NCBI GenBank assembly: GCA_036937835.1
Contig: CM072863.1
Span: forward strand, 23,210,501 to 23,274,500
Reading direction: 5' to 3'
Length of the DNA: 64,000 nucleotides
DNA from: Pampus argenteus
Taxonomy: Eukaryota > Chordata > Actinopteri > Scombriformes > Stromateidae
Positions 48,941 through 60,992 of the stretch are shown in pieces; the stretch's first letter is position 1; every line of letters begins with the position of its first letter. The notes under the pieces were generated by a model that worked only from the letters and a program-made list of their open reading frames with translations, searched no databases and was not told the origin of the DNA. A program made the position numbers and the translations under genes.

Positions 48941-50439
48941 GTCAAAGGGCCTCTATGAGAATGTTAAGCCGTTTCGGAGGGTGAGTGGTATACTGTCTTT
49001 CCGTGTAGCCTTTCCGTGAGTTTAAAACAGACTGGCCTAACAATCAACTTGTTCCCTCCATTTCTTGCTTTGTTAGTTTTTGTTCCTGTAATAGTTCCAC
49101 GTTACTGTCAGAATTAATACAAGAAGAAAATAGGATTTGTGTGTATTCACACTTACAAGACGTGAGTCTGGCCTGTCAATGCTCTTCATTTTTAATTTTC
49201 TCCTATAGGCTTGTCACGCTTTAATTTTCCCAAACGGAAATTTATGGCAGCCGAGTACTAAAAGATAGAACCATAAATCAATCAAACCTCACCAGGAATG
49301 TGAGTCAGTTAGTTTCCAGAATATACAAAAAGAGGCCAAAACATGACAGGAGAGTTTGAGAAAAGAACAAATATGATACAGAAATGTAGGCGATTGCATC
49401 TAAGATATATGGAGTTTATCTTTTGAAAGCCTCAACTATATTATATTGTACCTTCATGTTGTGCAACCCAAAATGTCTACAGTCTTTGCTGTTGTTTGTT
49501 GATGAGATTTCTCTTTTACATTTTGGAAAGTACATACAGTATAGAGCACTCTCTTTAAAAACAGCACAGTGATTCAGGCTACTCTACTGTGGTTGCAAGT
49601 GAAATAGAGTACAGTTTGTTTTTTTGTTGTTTTTTTTAAGCCTGCTGCCAAATGCATGATCAACTGTTGAAGTCATATATTGCTATTAAAGAATTAGCAC
49701 TAGAACTGATGGTTGCTTTCTGGTTTAAAGATCAAACTGTCAAATCAGTCTAAAACAACAGTTTAACTAAACTAAACTATTTACAAGATACTTTCTTCCC
49801 AAAATGACCCCTAATTGTTCTCAAGCAATATAATATATATATGACCATTCTGTCCATTCCGTTAATGAACAAGGTTATGACTGTGTCTGTGATGTGCTAA
49901 AAGAGAATGCAGCGGGTGCAGCTACTGTTATTGTATTGTTGTAAAGTGTGTGAAAATGGTCTCATATTACTTTCTTTGTAAAGGGTCCGAATTATTTCTC
50001 ATCCATAAAAATGCTGATAATATAAGAAGTGACGATGAATGCACGCAGTAAGAGAAATCTAATGCACCGTCAGCAATGAGGTTGATGAGTGTAGCAGTGA
50101 CAAAACTACAATGAATTGAAACACATTAAACATGATGGGGTACATGCGCTGACGTCACTGGAGTCTGTCTATAACTCAAAATGAGTGTGAAAGCACAAAT
50201 ATATCAAAAGGTAAAACATGTATTGGAAATGAGTTGTGCAGTGAATTAGTAAAGGAGGATGTTGAATCAAAGAGGATGGGAGGTCTGTCTCTGTTACTAT
50301 AACATCTGATGGCTTTGATATAAAGACACATGTTACCAGGTTCTTCCATTAGAGAATGAGAGTGCTGCATTTGTCCTTTACAAAGAAAGTGATGGTGTAT
50401 CACTGATCAGTGGCAACACTAGCTGCATCTTACTGTTGG

Positions 50440-50445
50440 AATAAA
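50440..50445 (+). terminator. possible proximal poly(A) signal AATAAA
   Basis: Canonical hexamer about 1.5 kb after the cadps stop. The downstream GT-rich element is weak. Confidence 0.35.
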
Positions 50446-50867
50446 CGCTAACACTAAACATAAACTGCCACATCAAGCCAACACCTCCGTCAGGTTCCTT
50501 TCTTTCTTTTAGTTCATAGATAAGAGCAACACAATACACACGTGCTTTGGTTTTATCACACCGGTATGTTTCATTTTAAAACAAATGTTCTATTTTAGTC
50601 AAATATTTCAAGAATATAGTTTATTTGCCATCTACAGATCCTATATAAATCCTTGAATGTGCCATATTCTTCATTCTAGGATGTGTGATGAGGCTAATCT
50701 TCATTTTTATAACGGATGATGGGAAGTGATGTCCGCCTGTACCTTCCCTATTGTCAATGTTGTTTTCTTTACTGTACTCTTAGAGCTGTGTGTCGCACCG
50801 TGTAGAAGTACTGCATGTCCCTGGTATTCACCCCCCAAGCTGTTCTTGCTTCATGTGTAAAGTTACC

Positions 50868-50908
50868 GGTGGGTTCGTCATGCTTCTTGCCTTCTAGAAG
50901 AACCCACC
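50868..50908 (+). promoter_or_regulatory. 3'-UTR hairpin next to the distal poly(A) signal
   Basis: GGTGGGTTC (50868-50876) pairs perfectly with GAACCCACC (50900-50908), with partial inner pairing (CTTCT/AGAAG). The stem ends 17 bases before AATAAA, so it could affect 3'-end processing, stability or protein binding of cadps mRNA. Confidence 0.5.
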
Positions 50909-50925
50909 AAGGCCAAGAACATTTG

Positions 50926-50931
50926 AATAAA
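50926..50931 (+). terminator. probable cadps poly(A) signal AATAAA
   Basis: Canonical hexamer with a GT-rich downstream stretch (TTGCTGTTGTTGCTATG, about 50978-50994). Confidence 0.6.
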
Positions 50932-52069
50932 GGTGAATGGCAAATGTGGAAATGTGGAAAGCACTTGTTGCCTCATTCATTGCTGTTGTTGCTATGAATT
51001 GACTTGACCGAATGTGATGAATCAGATGAAACTATTTGAATGATTTGTATACATTGTATGTATATTTGTATTGTTCGAAAAGGTTTAAAAGTTTTTAATA
51101 AGTACGATATTTATTTCAGCACGTGGGAGTTACTTGTAATATTTTACACAAAGAGCTAATCACTTAAAGTGGACAGAGATGTTGTGTCAGTATAGTGCAA
51201 AAAAATACATATTTGCTAATCCATGGCGCTGACCTCCTTCCACGTAGCAGCATTTTCTTAAGAAAAGAGTCTGAGATTAATGCTGTGGATTAAAGCATCA
51301 CTCATCTTGACTGATGCATATTACCATCCAGAAGGAGATTGTTGATTTGATCTCTCGCATTTCTTTCAATGACCAAAATCAAATCAGGAGCCCAAGATGG
51401 GAGCTAAGACTAAAGTCAGGAGGATTAAATATAATATAGTCCCAAATTAAAAGAAGACAGGATATTTTTTAATTATTTTATGTAGGGGGGGGCAAATCCT
51501 TCTTTGAAGAACAGAGAAAAGCAAGATTTTGGACGAGACTGGAGAAAATGAGATAAATCAAACTAAAGTTAAATTTGACTTTCTCCATGGACGATGCTAA
51601 TGCTCGCTGAAAAGAAATGCATGTTGTTGTTTGCATATTTGTATGTTTGTCAAGTTTAGACATGAATCCCACCCTATGTATTGATAATAATATTAGCACT
51701 TAAGATGAGAGTATTGATCAGTTTCATCTCTGCACAACACAATTTTGATTCTAAATTGTAAATTGATCAAATTCACTTGTATTGATTGTAATATTATATA
51801 TATATATATTACATCTTTAAAGGTTGGTTTCTCCACTTTTATTTAGATTCTATTTAGTATGCGTTTCTCATATACCCAGTAATTCATCCGCGGACTTTAA
51901 GGCTGCCAACATTATTAAAAGACATAATGCAGGGTAGAAGCGAGAAAGGATCCTTTGACTTTATGTAACGTAGACTTCACATGTTCCTGACCTTAATTGT
52001 CTCTATAGAGGCTATTCCTTCATATCCTATACCAATGAGAATAATCAACAGCAAACGCACAAAGCAGCC

Positions 52070-52260
52070 ACCTATTTTAGCATCCAATCTGCAGTGTCAG
52101 TGAGCTGCCTCGGAATATCATTCATTTAATTTCCCCATGAATATCCAGACGTGATTGGGCGGTTCTGTGCGAGAGACGACACCAGGACGGATTAATGGGC
52201 CTGGAGATTTATGCCGGCACGATCTGAGCTGCTTTGGCTTTTAAGCTCCAATCAAGTGGG
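52070..52260 (+). promoter_or_regulatory. candidate conserved non-coding element
   Basis: Low-repeat block with TTCATTTAATTTCCC, GTGATTGGGCGG (NF-Y/homeodomain-like) and ACGGATTAATGGGCC (an OTX-like GGATTA fused to a homeodomain TAATGG). The composition resembles vertebrate developmental enhancers; conservation was not tested. Confidence 0.35.
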
Positions 52261-52639
52261 GAAATGGGAAAATGATAACTGTATCAAAATAAAAAGAATC
52301 TCCAACTGACCATCACAGTGAGAACTGGCCCTGAGTCTTAGCGCTGACAGGCTACTGCTGTACTGTGGGGAGTCCTGCAGTAATATGGATGTGAGAACAA
52401 GCCGTTCCGACACATTGAGTCCATCAAGCAGTCTCCAGCATGATGCGTGTGGATAATGACAACAGGAAAATGAAAAGATGAGGGGAGAAATCAGCCCATG
52501 TGTAAACATTCAAGCTGCCAAACAAATTGGGCTGTGATTTGTTGTGAGGAGGTATTTCATTTACAAAGATTTTCACAGTGTTCTTCAAGGTAAACAGCAT
52601 CCAAACAGAGGAGGCCTTCAGCCCAGGAGACAAGGTTAT

Positions 52640-52830
52640 TTTTGTATGCCTGCTTTGCGTGCCAGAAGTGTCAAAATTGCCTGCCATTTGAGAGGGCAGG
52701 TAGATGTCAGATCCTTTTAATAAAAGCGGCCCCCAAAGCCTCTTATGTTTCTCTCCCCGTGCACAAAAACCTTCTTATCGTGGCCTTAAGAGGGGACAAC
52801 AAGCCCGCTGATTAATTTTAGATCTTTTCC
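52640..52830 (+). promoter_or_regulatory. candidate conserved non-coding element
   Basis: Non-repetitive block with TTTTAATAAAAGC, GCTGATTAATTTTAG and balanced base composition between AT-rich flanks. Inference only. Confidence 0.25.
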
Positions 52831-53148
52831 ATGAAAAGAGTAGCTTATAGTTTAAAGCAATCTCACACAATGTTCAGGCAAGACATGAGGGCAGATTGTG
52901 TTATACTGCAGGGATGAATATCCCACAGGACTGTTTGTCCTGGTTCATGGTCGCATACAGTAAAAGCCTATGTGGGATCAACAGCATCACTGACTGACTG
53001 AGGCCACTGTTATTATCAGATGAGATTAGTCAGGAGTTAATTTTTGCCCCTCTGCAGGCACATTTGATCGTGCACACCTTTCTTTCAACCAGATATTTCC
53101 TCCTTTCCATGTTTTTTTTCTCCATACCTTCATCTCTATATGGCGAGA

Positions 53149-53183
53149 CAATGGATCATAGCATCCCTGACTATGATCCATTG
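53149..53183 (+). repeat. 13-bp perfect inverted repeat, 9-nt loop
   Basis: CAATGGATCATAG at 53149-53161 and CTATGATCCATTG at 53171-53183 are exact reverse complements. Intergenic, with no adjacent poly(A) site recognised. Confidence 0.85.
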
Positions 53184-54188
53184 AAAAAGAAAATAAATCA
53201 TTTTGGAAACAGAATGGTGCATTCCTTCAGTTCAATTGTTTTGCATAATTTGATTTCACTTAATTATCAAGTTTGCATAGATGTAAAGCATTAATGTCAT
53301 TTCCATTTTTAGAACCTGCTAACCAGTTGTTTGGATGGAAGCTTTAAAGGCTTGTATGTTGGATTGTTATTCTTGTTAAATTCATGGTGAAACTGGTGTT
53401 TTCTTCCACTACATTTTTAGTGCAAAGAACAATGTATGACAATCATTTGTCTTAACACAGTTTATGAGTTGCAATATGTTCATGTTTATTCTTGCCTATA
53501 GGGATGCATGATTAATAGTAATACCATCACAATCATGGCTTCATGCAGTGTGTTTATTACATCCGTTGGAGCTCCTAATTTCTCCTTAAACAGCATCAAC
53601 CAATGAAAAGTTGTTGCTCCCTGTGACAAACTTTGAACAGGAAAGGGGCGGGATATCGGTGTAAATTTGTTGGAGACACACAGCAGATTTATGATCAAGC
53701 TGAAATGATGTGTTTTTTTTTTATTTGAAAAGAAGTGAACACAGTCTCTCTAAAAAAAAACATCATTGTGGCTTGTGCACCTACATAGTCAGCACTTATT
53801 AACACCCCCTCAGAAGCAGACATCACAGCTTGAAACACTTTTTGTTGCTAAAAGTGTTTCAGTTAGTAAGTCAGGAGACTGTGGTGACTGATGGCCGTTC
53901 CAAAACCTTGTGTCTCTTGAGATAGTCCATTGTAGATATCGAGTGATTCAGATGAGGTGGACAAACATGCATCATCTGCATATTCTCAGACCCTGATGTG
54001 TGTTCCAGTCATGTGAGTTATTGCTTTGCTGCCAGAGTCTTCAAACTCAAAGCCTCCAGAATCATTGTAGTCTGTTGAAAACCTCTGAATGCTGGCCTTT
54101 ATGCACTGGTGCATGTGGAGTCCCTCTGTACCATATGACTGCCCAAGGACTCGTGTCTTCACCTGACTCACTACAGAGCCGGAGGACG

Positions 54189-54240
54189 CATGCACGCACG
54201 CACAGACACACACACACACACACACACACAGACACACACC
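54189..54240 (+). repeat. (CA)n compound microsatellite
   Basis: GCAC repeats followed by CA dinucleotides. Confidence 0.95.
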
Positions 54241-57200
54241 TGTTGTGATATATTATAATCTTATAGCAGAGTTACATCAATCATTCTTCCGCTGATGCAG
54301 AAATGAAAATAATGGGTCACAATCATAAATATTCAACAAAATGCTCTTTGGCACACATGTCTCCATTTCTTCTGGCTATCTGTGACTGACAGTCACCACC
54401 ATAGCTACTGCCATTGAGGTCTTTGAGGTGTGGACCTCTGTAACATTTTACCATCTACTGGCTGCTCTTCGTCGTGTTTGTTTTTGTGAATGAATTATTT
54501 TTTGCCACCTGAGCGACATTTTATTAAATCCCCTGTGGATTGCTCATCAGTGACTGGAACAGCTGATAAATATGAGCTATAGTGTAGTCTAAATCTGTCT
54601 CAGTTTCCCACTAAAGCTATGTGCAGCTGCCTGGATGCCGTTCTAAGCCATAATAATACAATATTTATGTATGCTTGCATAGTGTACATAAATATATCAT
54701 ATAATATAATATCCATAATAGCATTTTCCCCAGTGGTTTTTTCTCGAATGAATTAGCAGTCATGGTAACCAACTGGAATGAAACGTGTCTTGTATAATGT
54801 AGATGGTGTATAAATTTGACTCATGTCTGCTGCAGTGCAGAGCTCTAATTAATTTTATTTCACAGATAAAAACTTTTTTTTTTCTTTTTTTTTACTGTTT
54901 CAGATCTGAAAACTTTTTATTTAGTTTGCTGAACACTGTGTAAGATATGAACGAACACCCTGTTTCCAGAATCTAAGTGATCAATGTGGTTTAGACTGTT
55001 TTTCAAAGATCACATTGTGATTATTTTGGTTGGTTGGTTGGTTGTTATTTTTGTATTTGTATTTTTGACCAGTTGTGGTCCAATATGCAACTTACACAAG
55101 TGTGATGTGAAACCTGAAGCCTCTGACTGACACTAGAATCTTATTCTTTTGTGCGATCCACAGTCTGAACTGTTAACTGACTGATGTGAATACAGCGTCT
55201 TTGATGCATTCTAATGTGATGGTAACAAACTCCTGAGAGACACACATGTGAAAGCAACTAAATACTCATCTTATAATGTTTGACATGTCATCCTGTGTAC
55301 CACCTTGTGAAGCTGTCAGGGACGCTTTGGATGTTCAGATCTTTGTCTCTGGGCTGCATTCATCTCAACATCAGCACTCAAGGAGGGGGCATCAAAGCCT
55401 GGCCTCCTACACCCCCCACCTCACTGAGCCATGGGCCAGTCCTACTGACTACACAGAGGAAGAGAGGGGGTTACAAAAATAGATGTGAGCGGGGATGTTT
55501 GGGGAGAATAAAAAGGGGGTTGGAGTGTAAAAGTGGCCCAGGGGGTGAATGTTGAATCGGGGGTGGAGGGTTGGAAATGTGTGCTGACAATCTACTGAGG
55601 AAATACATGACTGAAGTGAACTGAGGGGCAGGTTGCTCAAGTGGTTGCTTTATTGAACCAACGTCTGTTATCTCCGCACTCTCACACTGAGTAAAAGAAA
55701 GTGACCTCACTCCACATTTTTGTGAAGTGAGGTCATAGTGTTGCAGCGGTTTGCAGCATTTGTGTCCATAATTACGATTAAACTCACAATTAAGGTTTCA
55801 ATGAGTGGTTCGTTTAAATGAGGTGCTGCGTACATGTTAATACTCACATTACTGATGTTAACAAGCCCTTAACAGCAAACACGGGTAACTTTAAACTTTA
55901 AATAATCCAGTAGGTCGCTCTAACGACTAAAATGAAAATGGGTTGGCAAAATCAAAATGTATGGTTTCTAATGCTGTTGAAAATATCTGTAATATTCTTA
56001 AACACACAGCAAAAAAAACAGGTTTATATCTATAGTAATACTATGTATAATTAGAATCCTCCAACTCAAATCTGATTGGCCACAGACCACATTAGAGAAG
56101 ATTTTTTTTTTTCAGGTTTCACAAATCTGAAACTGTCGTAATGAGTCTCTGTAAAATAATGAGTCCAGGTACAATTTAAATAATTCTCTTTAAAATCAAT
56201 AGGACCGCTCCAGAAAATTGCAGAAGAACATTTAATATCCAGGAATTCACATTATGGACACTACCATACCATGACTGTTTGCAACATTGACCGTATACTA
56301 GATTTCCACCTAGTCTTGTTTCAAGATGAGCTATAACTCAGGCGTGTGCTCTGTCTTGCAGTTCTGTCAGCATCACGTTATTAACTAACACTTTCTGACA
56401 TTTGTCAAGAATAGCGATTATTATGTGAAGGTATACTCTCTTTCATTTTTACCTCAAAATAATAACAATAAAATATATAATTAATTTTATTATATAATAT
56501 AATTTTGATAATGTTGAAATACTGATTAGGCCTTTAAATGAAGGTTTGCTTTTGTATTGCAAATTGTAAAGAGGTGATGAAAAAATAAAGGTTTATCATG
56601 CTTTATGTATTTGTGAGATTGTCCAATAAAAATACAATTAACAAAAATATATTCAGAATTGATTTACTGTGATAATGTTAAGATTAGATTGAGAAATCCT
56701 CACAAAAGCAATAAAATGAATGTGGGTACATTGAGGCATGTGTGTGTGGTGGCAGTGTGACAGGCCACATGGCAGCTGGGGGTGGGGGTGGTGTTCAGGA
56801 GGACAGGTGAAGACATGACAGGCTGAAAAAAAACCTCCATGGCGCTTCAGGACGGAAACTTGGGCTGACAAAAAGACTCACGCAGGAATCTAGTCAAACA
56901 GTCAGTTCTGCTGTTCCCAGCACAAACACGCCACATCGCCTTGACACGCCAGGTTTTCCTCTTTGTTGGCATCCCTCGCTAGAAACTTTTATTCTTCTTT
57001 CAGAACACAAGAAGGAAGAAGGAGGACAGAGTGCTGGACATGAAGTCAGCACCAAAGTTCTGCTTATGATCCCAGTGTTAAGTTAAACAACAAAATAATG
57101 CCAGATTAATAAATAATAATTAATTGGTTAATTGTTTGTCTGTAAAATGTCAGGGGTCATCTCAGTGATAGAAAACAGGATGACAGCAGATCCTGACTCT

Positions 57201-57521
57201 GGAGAGGCTGTATCCAGTGCCTATATGTTAACTTGATAAATGATGTCAATGCTTTAGTTTCCTATTAATTGAACTGTTTCACTTACACCATCAAGCTAAT
57301 TATTCGAGCCACTCATATAGATTTGACAGTCTTTTACACATATTTTTGTGACAGTTTTAATTAAAACGTCTGGAGAAGAACAAGTGATCAGCTCCCCATG
57401 ACACCAAACACCTATAATATCTAACTGTAAAATGACTTGCTCAGATCATATGATTGAGTAATAACATTTGTGTTAAATATCAATATCAATATTGGTATTG
57501 GCCTCAAAAAAATAAAAAAAA

Positions 57522-57523
<2 letters not shown>

Positions 57524-57574
<51 letters not shown>
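57524..57574 (+). repeat. (AT)n microsatellite
   Basis: Pure AT dinucleotides of about 50 bp. Confidence 0.97.
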
Positions 57575-57577
<3 letters not shown>

Positions 57578-58445
57578 CAAATTGGTGTGAGATTAACCTT
57601 TATGTGCTGACTACCAGTAAACTACCAGCACACCTCAGTTTCCCACCTGACTTAGTTGTAAAACCGTATGCTGCAATTGAGAGTTAGTGAAGACATAAAT
57701 AAAACCTTATGTTAAAAGGTGGAACTAACATTAATTATGTCTCCATTCCATTAAAGAGTACCAGTAAGTCGCGGTGACCCAGCATGCACTGCACCGGAAT
57801 TAGAATACCTGAGTGGTACACAGCAATAATAGTATTAATTACAAAATGTCACATAAAGGTGTAATCTGTACTTTCCTCACAAATGCAACGACAAAAACTT
57901 CTCAGGTGAGAGGAGGCTGCATGTCCGTCAAGCACAGTACTACACTGTCTGTCTGTTTATGGCTCATAAAGGCAATAAAATTAAATACGTGTTCCATGAA
58001 TTCATCCGTGAATCATGCTGCAGCTAAATGAAAACATCGTGTGCAGTGTGAATGTGGGGAAATGAATGTACAGCTACAGCATCAGCTGCAGGAACCATAA
58101 AGATATTAACACTGTCTGAGTGACTATTGAATGTGATGAAATATTCCACCCACAGCAAAGCAGCCTCATCTGAAGTCAGTCAGTGCAGCAGGAAATGGTG
58201 GGATGTTCATGTTGTGCAGTCACGAGCATGACAGTGTCTGAAATCACTCCCTATTAGTGCACCATATGTACTTTTTGATATCATATTTAAGTTATTCCAC
58301 CTAAACATATACATGTGCCTTAAATAATCACACAATAAAACAAACATCCCACAATGCAATGGGATGGGGTCAGGGGTTAATCCTCGGAAATATTTCATTT
58401 AAATTAACCAATGTTCAGTCAAGATTTTCTATAGCAACTTGACAA

Positions 58446-58690
58446 ATATCAAATCAAATCAAATCAAATTTTATTTATATAGTCCAAAATCACAAAATAC
58501 ATTTGTCTCAGAGGGCTTTACAATCTGTACAGGGAGTGACACCCTCTGTCCTTAGACCCTCGATTAGTGAGGAAAAACTTGCCCACCAAAAAACCTTTTA
58601 ACAGGGAAAAAGGTGGAAGAAACCTCAGGAAGAGCCACAGAGGAGGGATCCCTCTCCCAGGACGGACAGACGTGCAATGGATGTCACATG
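58446..58690 (+). repeat. teleost interspersed repeat (LINE-tail type)
   Basis: Begins with (AAATC)n, then TTTTATTTATATAGTCCAAA, CTCAGAGGGCTTTACAATCT, AAAGGTGGAAGAAACCTCAG and CTCCCAGGACGGACAGACGT. I recognise this order of motifs as an abundant non-coding fish repeat, probably derived from a LINE 3' region. No open frame. Confidence 0.65.
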
Positions 58691-58834
58691 TATTATAAAT
58701 ATTTATTATATGGAGTGAACTATTGAATGTATATTATGTGGAATAGCGAGTGAGAGAGTGACTTCAGATAGTTAAACTGAATAACTGTTTAGGTTAACTA
58801 AAGCCAGGATTTTCACAATAAAAACAACTTCTTC

Positions 58835-58882
58835 TTTAATTTCCCAGTTTTTGGGATTAATAAAGTATATCTATCTATTCAT
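58835..58882 (+). repeat. LINE-type 3' tail with (TATC)n
   Basis: TTTAATTTCCCAGTTTTTGG then GATTAATAAAGTATATCTAT resembles the 3' ends of fish non-LTR elements that finish in GGGATTAATAAAGTATCTATC repeats. Confidence 0.5.
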
Positions 58883-58889
58883 AGTTAAA

Positions 58890-58916
58890 ACACACACACA
58901 CACACGCGCGCGCGCC
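58890..58916 (+). repeat. (CA)n(CG)n Z-DNA-prone tract
   Basis: CA repeats passing into CGCGCGCGCG, uninterrupted alternating purine-pyrimidine. Confidence 0.95.
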
Positions 58917-59929
58917 TATTATTTTATCACCCAGCTAAAATAGATATCCTTATAATTTAAATGCAGCTTTTCTGCGATCCTGAACAGAACATGAGGTTCA
59001 AATGATTCAAAATAGATGGATGACTAAAAGAAGCAGAGCAGAGAAAATCCCCACTCACAGACTGTGGATCTACTGTGGGCTGTCGGTCTAATTTATATGA
59101 ATCAATTAAACTATTATGAATCTCATGAAAATCAATTTTACTTTAAATTTTGTATGTAAAGATAATATTGTATAATTGAAATTAAAAAAAACACAACAAC
59201 AACAGAGCAATAAAAAGGCAAAATCATAACATTGTGGGGAGAAGGTTTGCCACATCCAGCCGGTATTTGTGAACCTCGCATGCCTGCAGGCAAGAAGCAA
59301 GGGTCCCTTAAATCAATGCTTGAGTTAATTGCTGTTGGAGCTGAATAGGGGAACCTGGGTTACAGCAATAGGATCAATGTTTATTGTGAGGATGAGCCCT
59401 CAATTGTGCCTGAATAAACTTAAATTAGAGTATTTTTGCCCCATTTACATATGAGTAGCACACAGACAACAGACATTAATCCTTCCATGCTGGGACGCAG
59501 GTGTAAAACAAAACAGAGTAGGGACGTTTTTTAAGGTTATTAACAGGAAAACTAGTGTTATAGGATGGCAACATGCTGGGCTAAGTATGGCACTAAGTCT
59601 ATAGGGCTTGAGGTAAATCATCACCTTCCTCCACCTATGACATGGACCATCAGTGATGAAAATGGAAGGGGATTAATTCAGTTGAACAGGGCTGGTTTTC
59701 AGTCTGTTCTTCAGTTTTGTGATTACGTTTAAAGAGCAGCAAAATCACACTTTATTCAATATCTCAATAACATTATTTTAGGTTCTGGTTCCAACTGCAT
59801 AGTTCAAAAAAACCAAATATGTCTGAAGGGTCTAACCTGAAGGACATCTAGAATATTTCAATTTGATGGAAATGGACAGTCAATCTGCAGTGTGATATAA
59901 CTTTAATAAAGTTAATAAATTAATATGTA

Positions 59930-60992
59930 GAAAGTGAGGGTTAAAACATTAGAAAATCTCCTAAAAAATAAAAATGACTCAAGACCAAAACGACACAAAG
60001 TAATCAATACCTTGATGGAGCATCATATCTATATCAAGGATTTTTTAGATTCTAATGCTATTTTATCCAAATATCAGTCTGGTTTTAGGAACCAGCATAG
60101 CACTGTTACTGCTGCCCTGAAAGTACTACATGACATCACTAAAGTGATAGACTGCAAGAAAGTTTGTGTAGCACTAGATATTGATTTATTAAAAGCAATA
60201 ATACAGTTGATCACAGCATATTGATTAATATGCTCCATCACATTGGTGTGTCAATGTGATGTTTTTTGACTGTAGCACAGGGGTGTGCCCCAAGGTTCTG
60301 CGTTAGGGCCTATTGTGTTTTCTATTCATGCCAATAACCTATACAAAAACCTATCAATACTATGTACCATTTTGATGCTGATGATACTATTATTTATTGT
60401 CCGTTGTACAGACCTTTGGTTTACTATTTGATTTTATTCAGTCCTGTCTGCAGAAACTAAAATTGGTATTAAATTATTTAATTCAGACGTGTGTGAATTA
60501 CCACCATATCTCCTAAATATATTAACTGTCCAGGGAAAGTCTCAAGTTATAAATAATTTTTGATTGATCAGCAGTTATCTTTTAAGCCTCACATTGTCAA
60601 TCTGGTCTCTAAGCTCAAGGTTAAGTTTGGCTTTAGAAATAAATTCTGCTTCTCATTGTTCCACATGTTTGTATTGAGATAAGAAAAAGAGCTTTCAAAT
60701 TTGCTGCACCCTCCAGGAGGCCAGAATTAATTTCATATAACTTTGGTTTGGAATATCAAACCATTGGATAGTGTCTCTGTACGTGATTGTTGTCAGAGCA
60801 ATCTGTATTTTATATGACTGGTATTTGTTATGTGTTTTGCTGCTGTTTTATTCTTTTCTACGTTGTATTTTTGTATACTGGTTTTAATACTGTGACATAA
60901 AATGTGGCGTGTGCTGCTGCTTTCTTGGCCAGGTCATCCTTGTGAAAGAGATACCTGGTCTCAATGGGCTAAATATCTGGTTATATGAAGGT
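59930..60992 (+). pseudogene. decayed L2-type LINE (RT fragment plus 3' tail)
   Basis: An open frame (59934-60224) contains DSNAILSKYQSGFRNQHST and VTAALKVLHDIT, a reverse-transcriptase block of fish L2-like LINEs. The FIDLSKAFD core is decayed to DIDLLKA. After a deletion and frame changes, GVPQGSALGPIVFS-like (GTGTGCCCCAAGGTTCTGCG, 60282-60301) and a DADDT catalytic-site remnant near 60374 follow. The 3' end at 60924-60992 (CTTGGCCAGGTCATCCTTGT ... CTCAATGGG) is the characteristic L2 tail. Not functional. Confidence 0.8.

Larger units (their letters stand above)
48941..50950 (+). other. cadps: cadps 3' UTR (probable extent)
   Basis: AT-rich sequence after the stop with no open frame of note, ending near the AATAAA at 50926. 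A strong donor-like GTGAGT at 48981 and acceptor-like tracts ending at 49076 and 50512 leave room for an optional 3'-UTR intron. The exact cleavage site is inferred; a little further sequence (to about 51120) could also be UTR. Confidence 0.65.
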
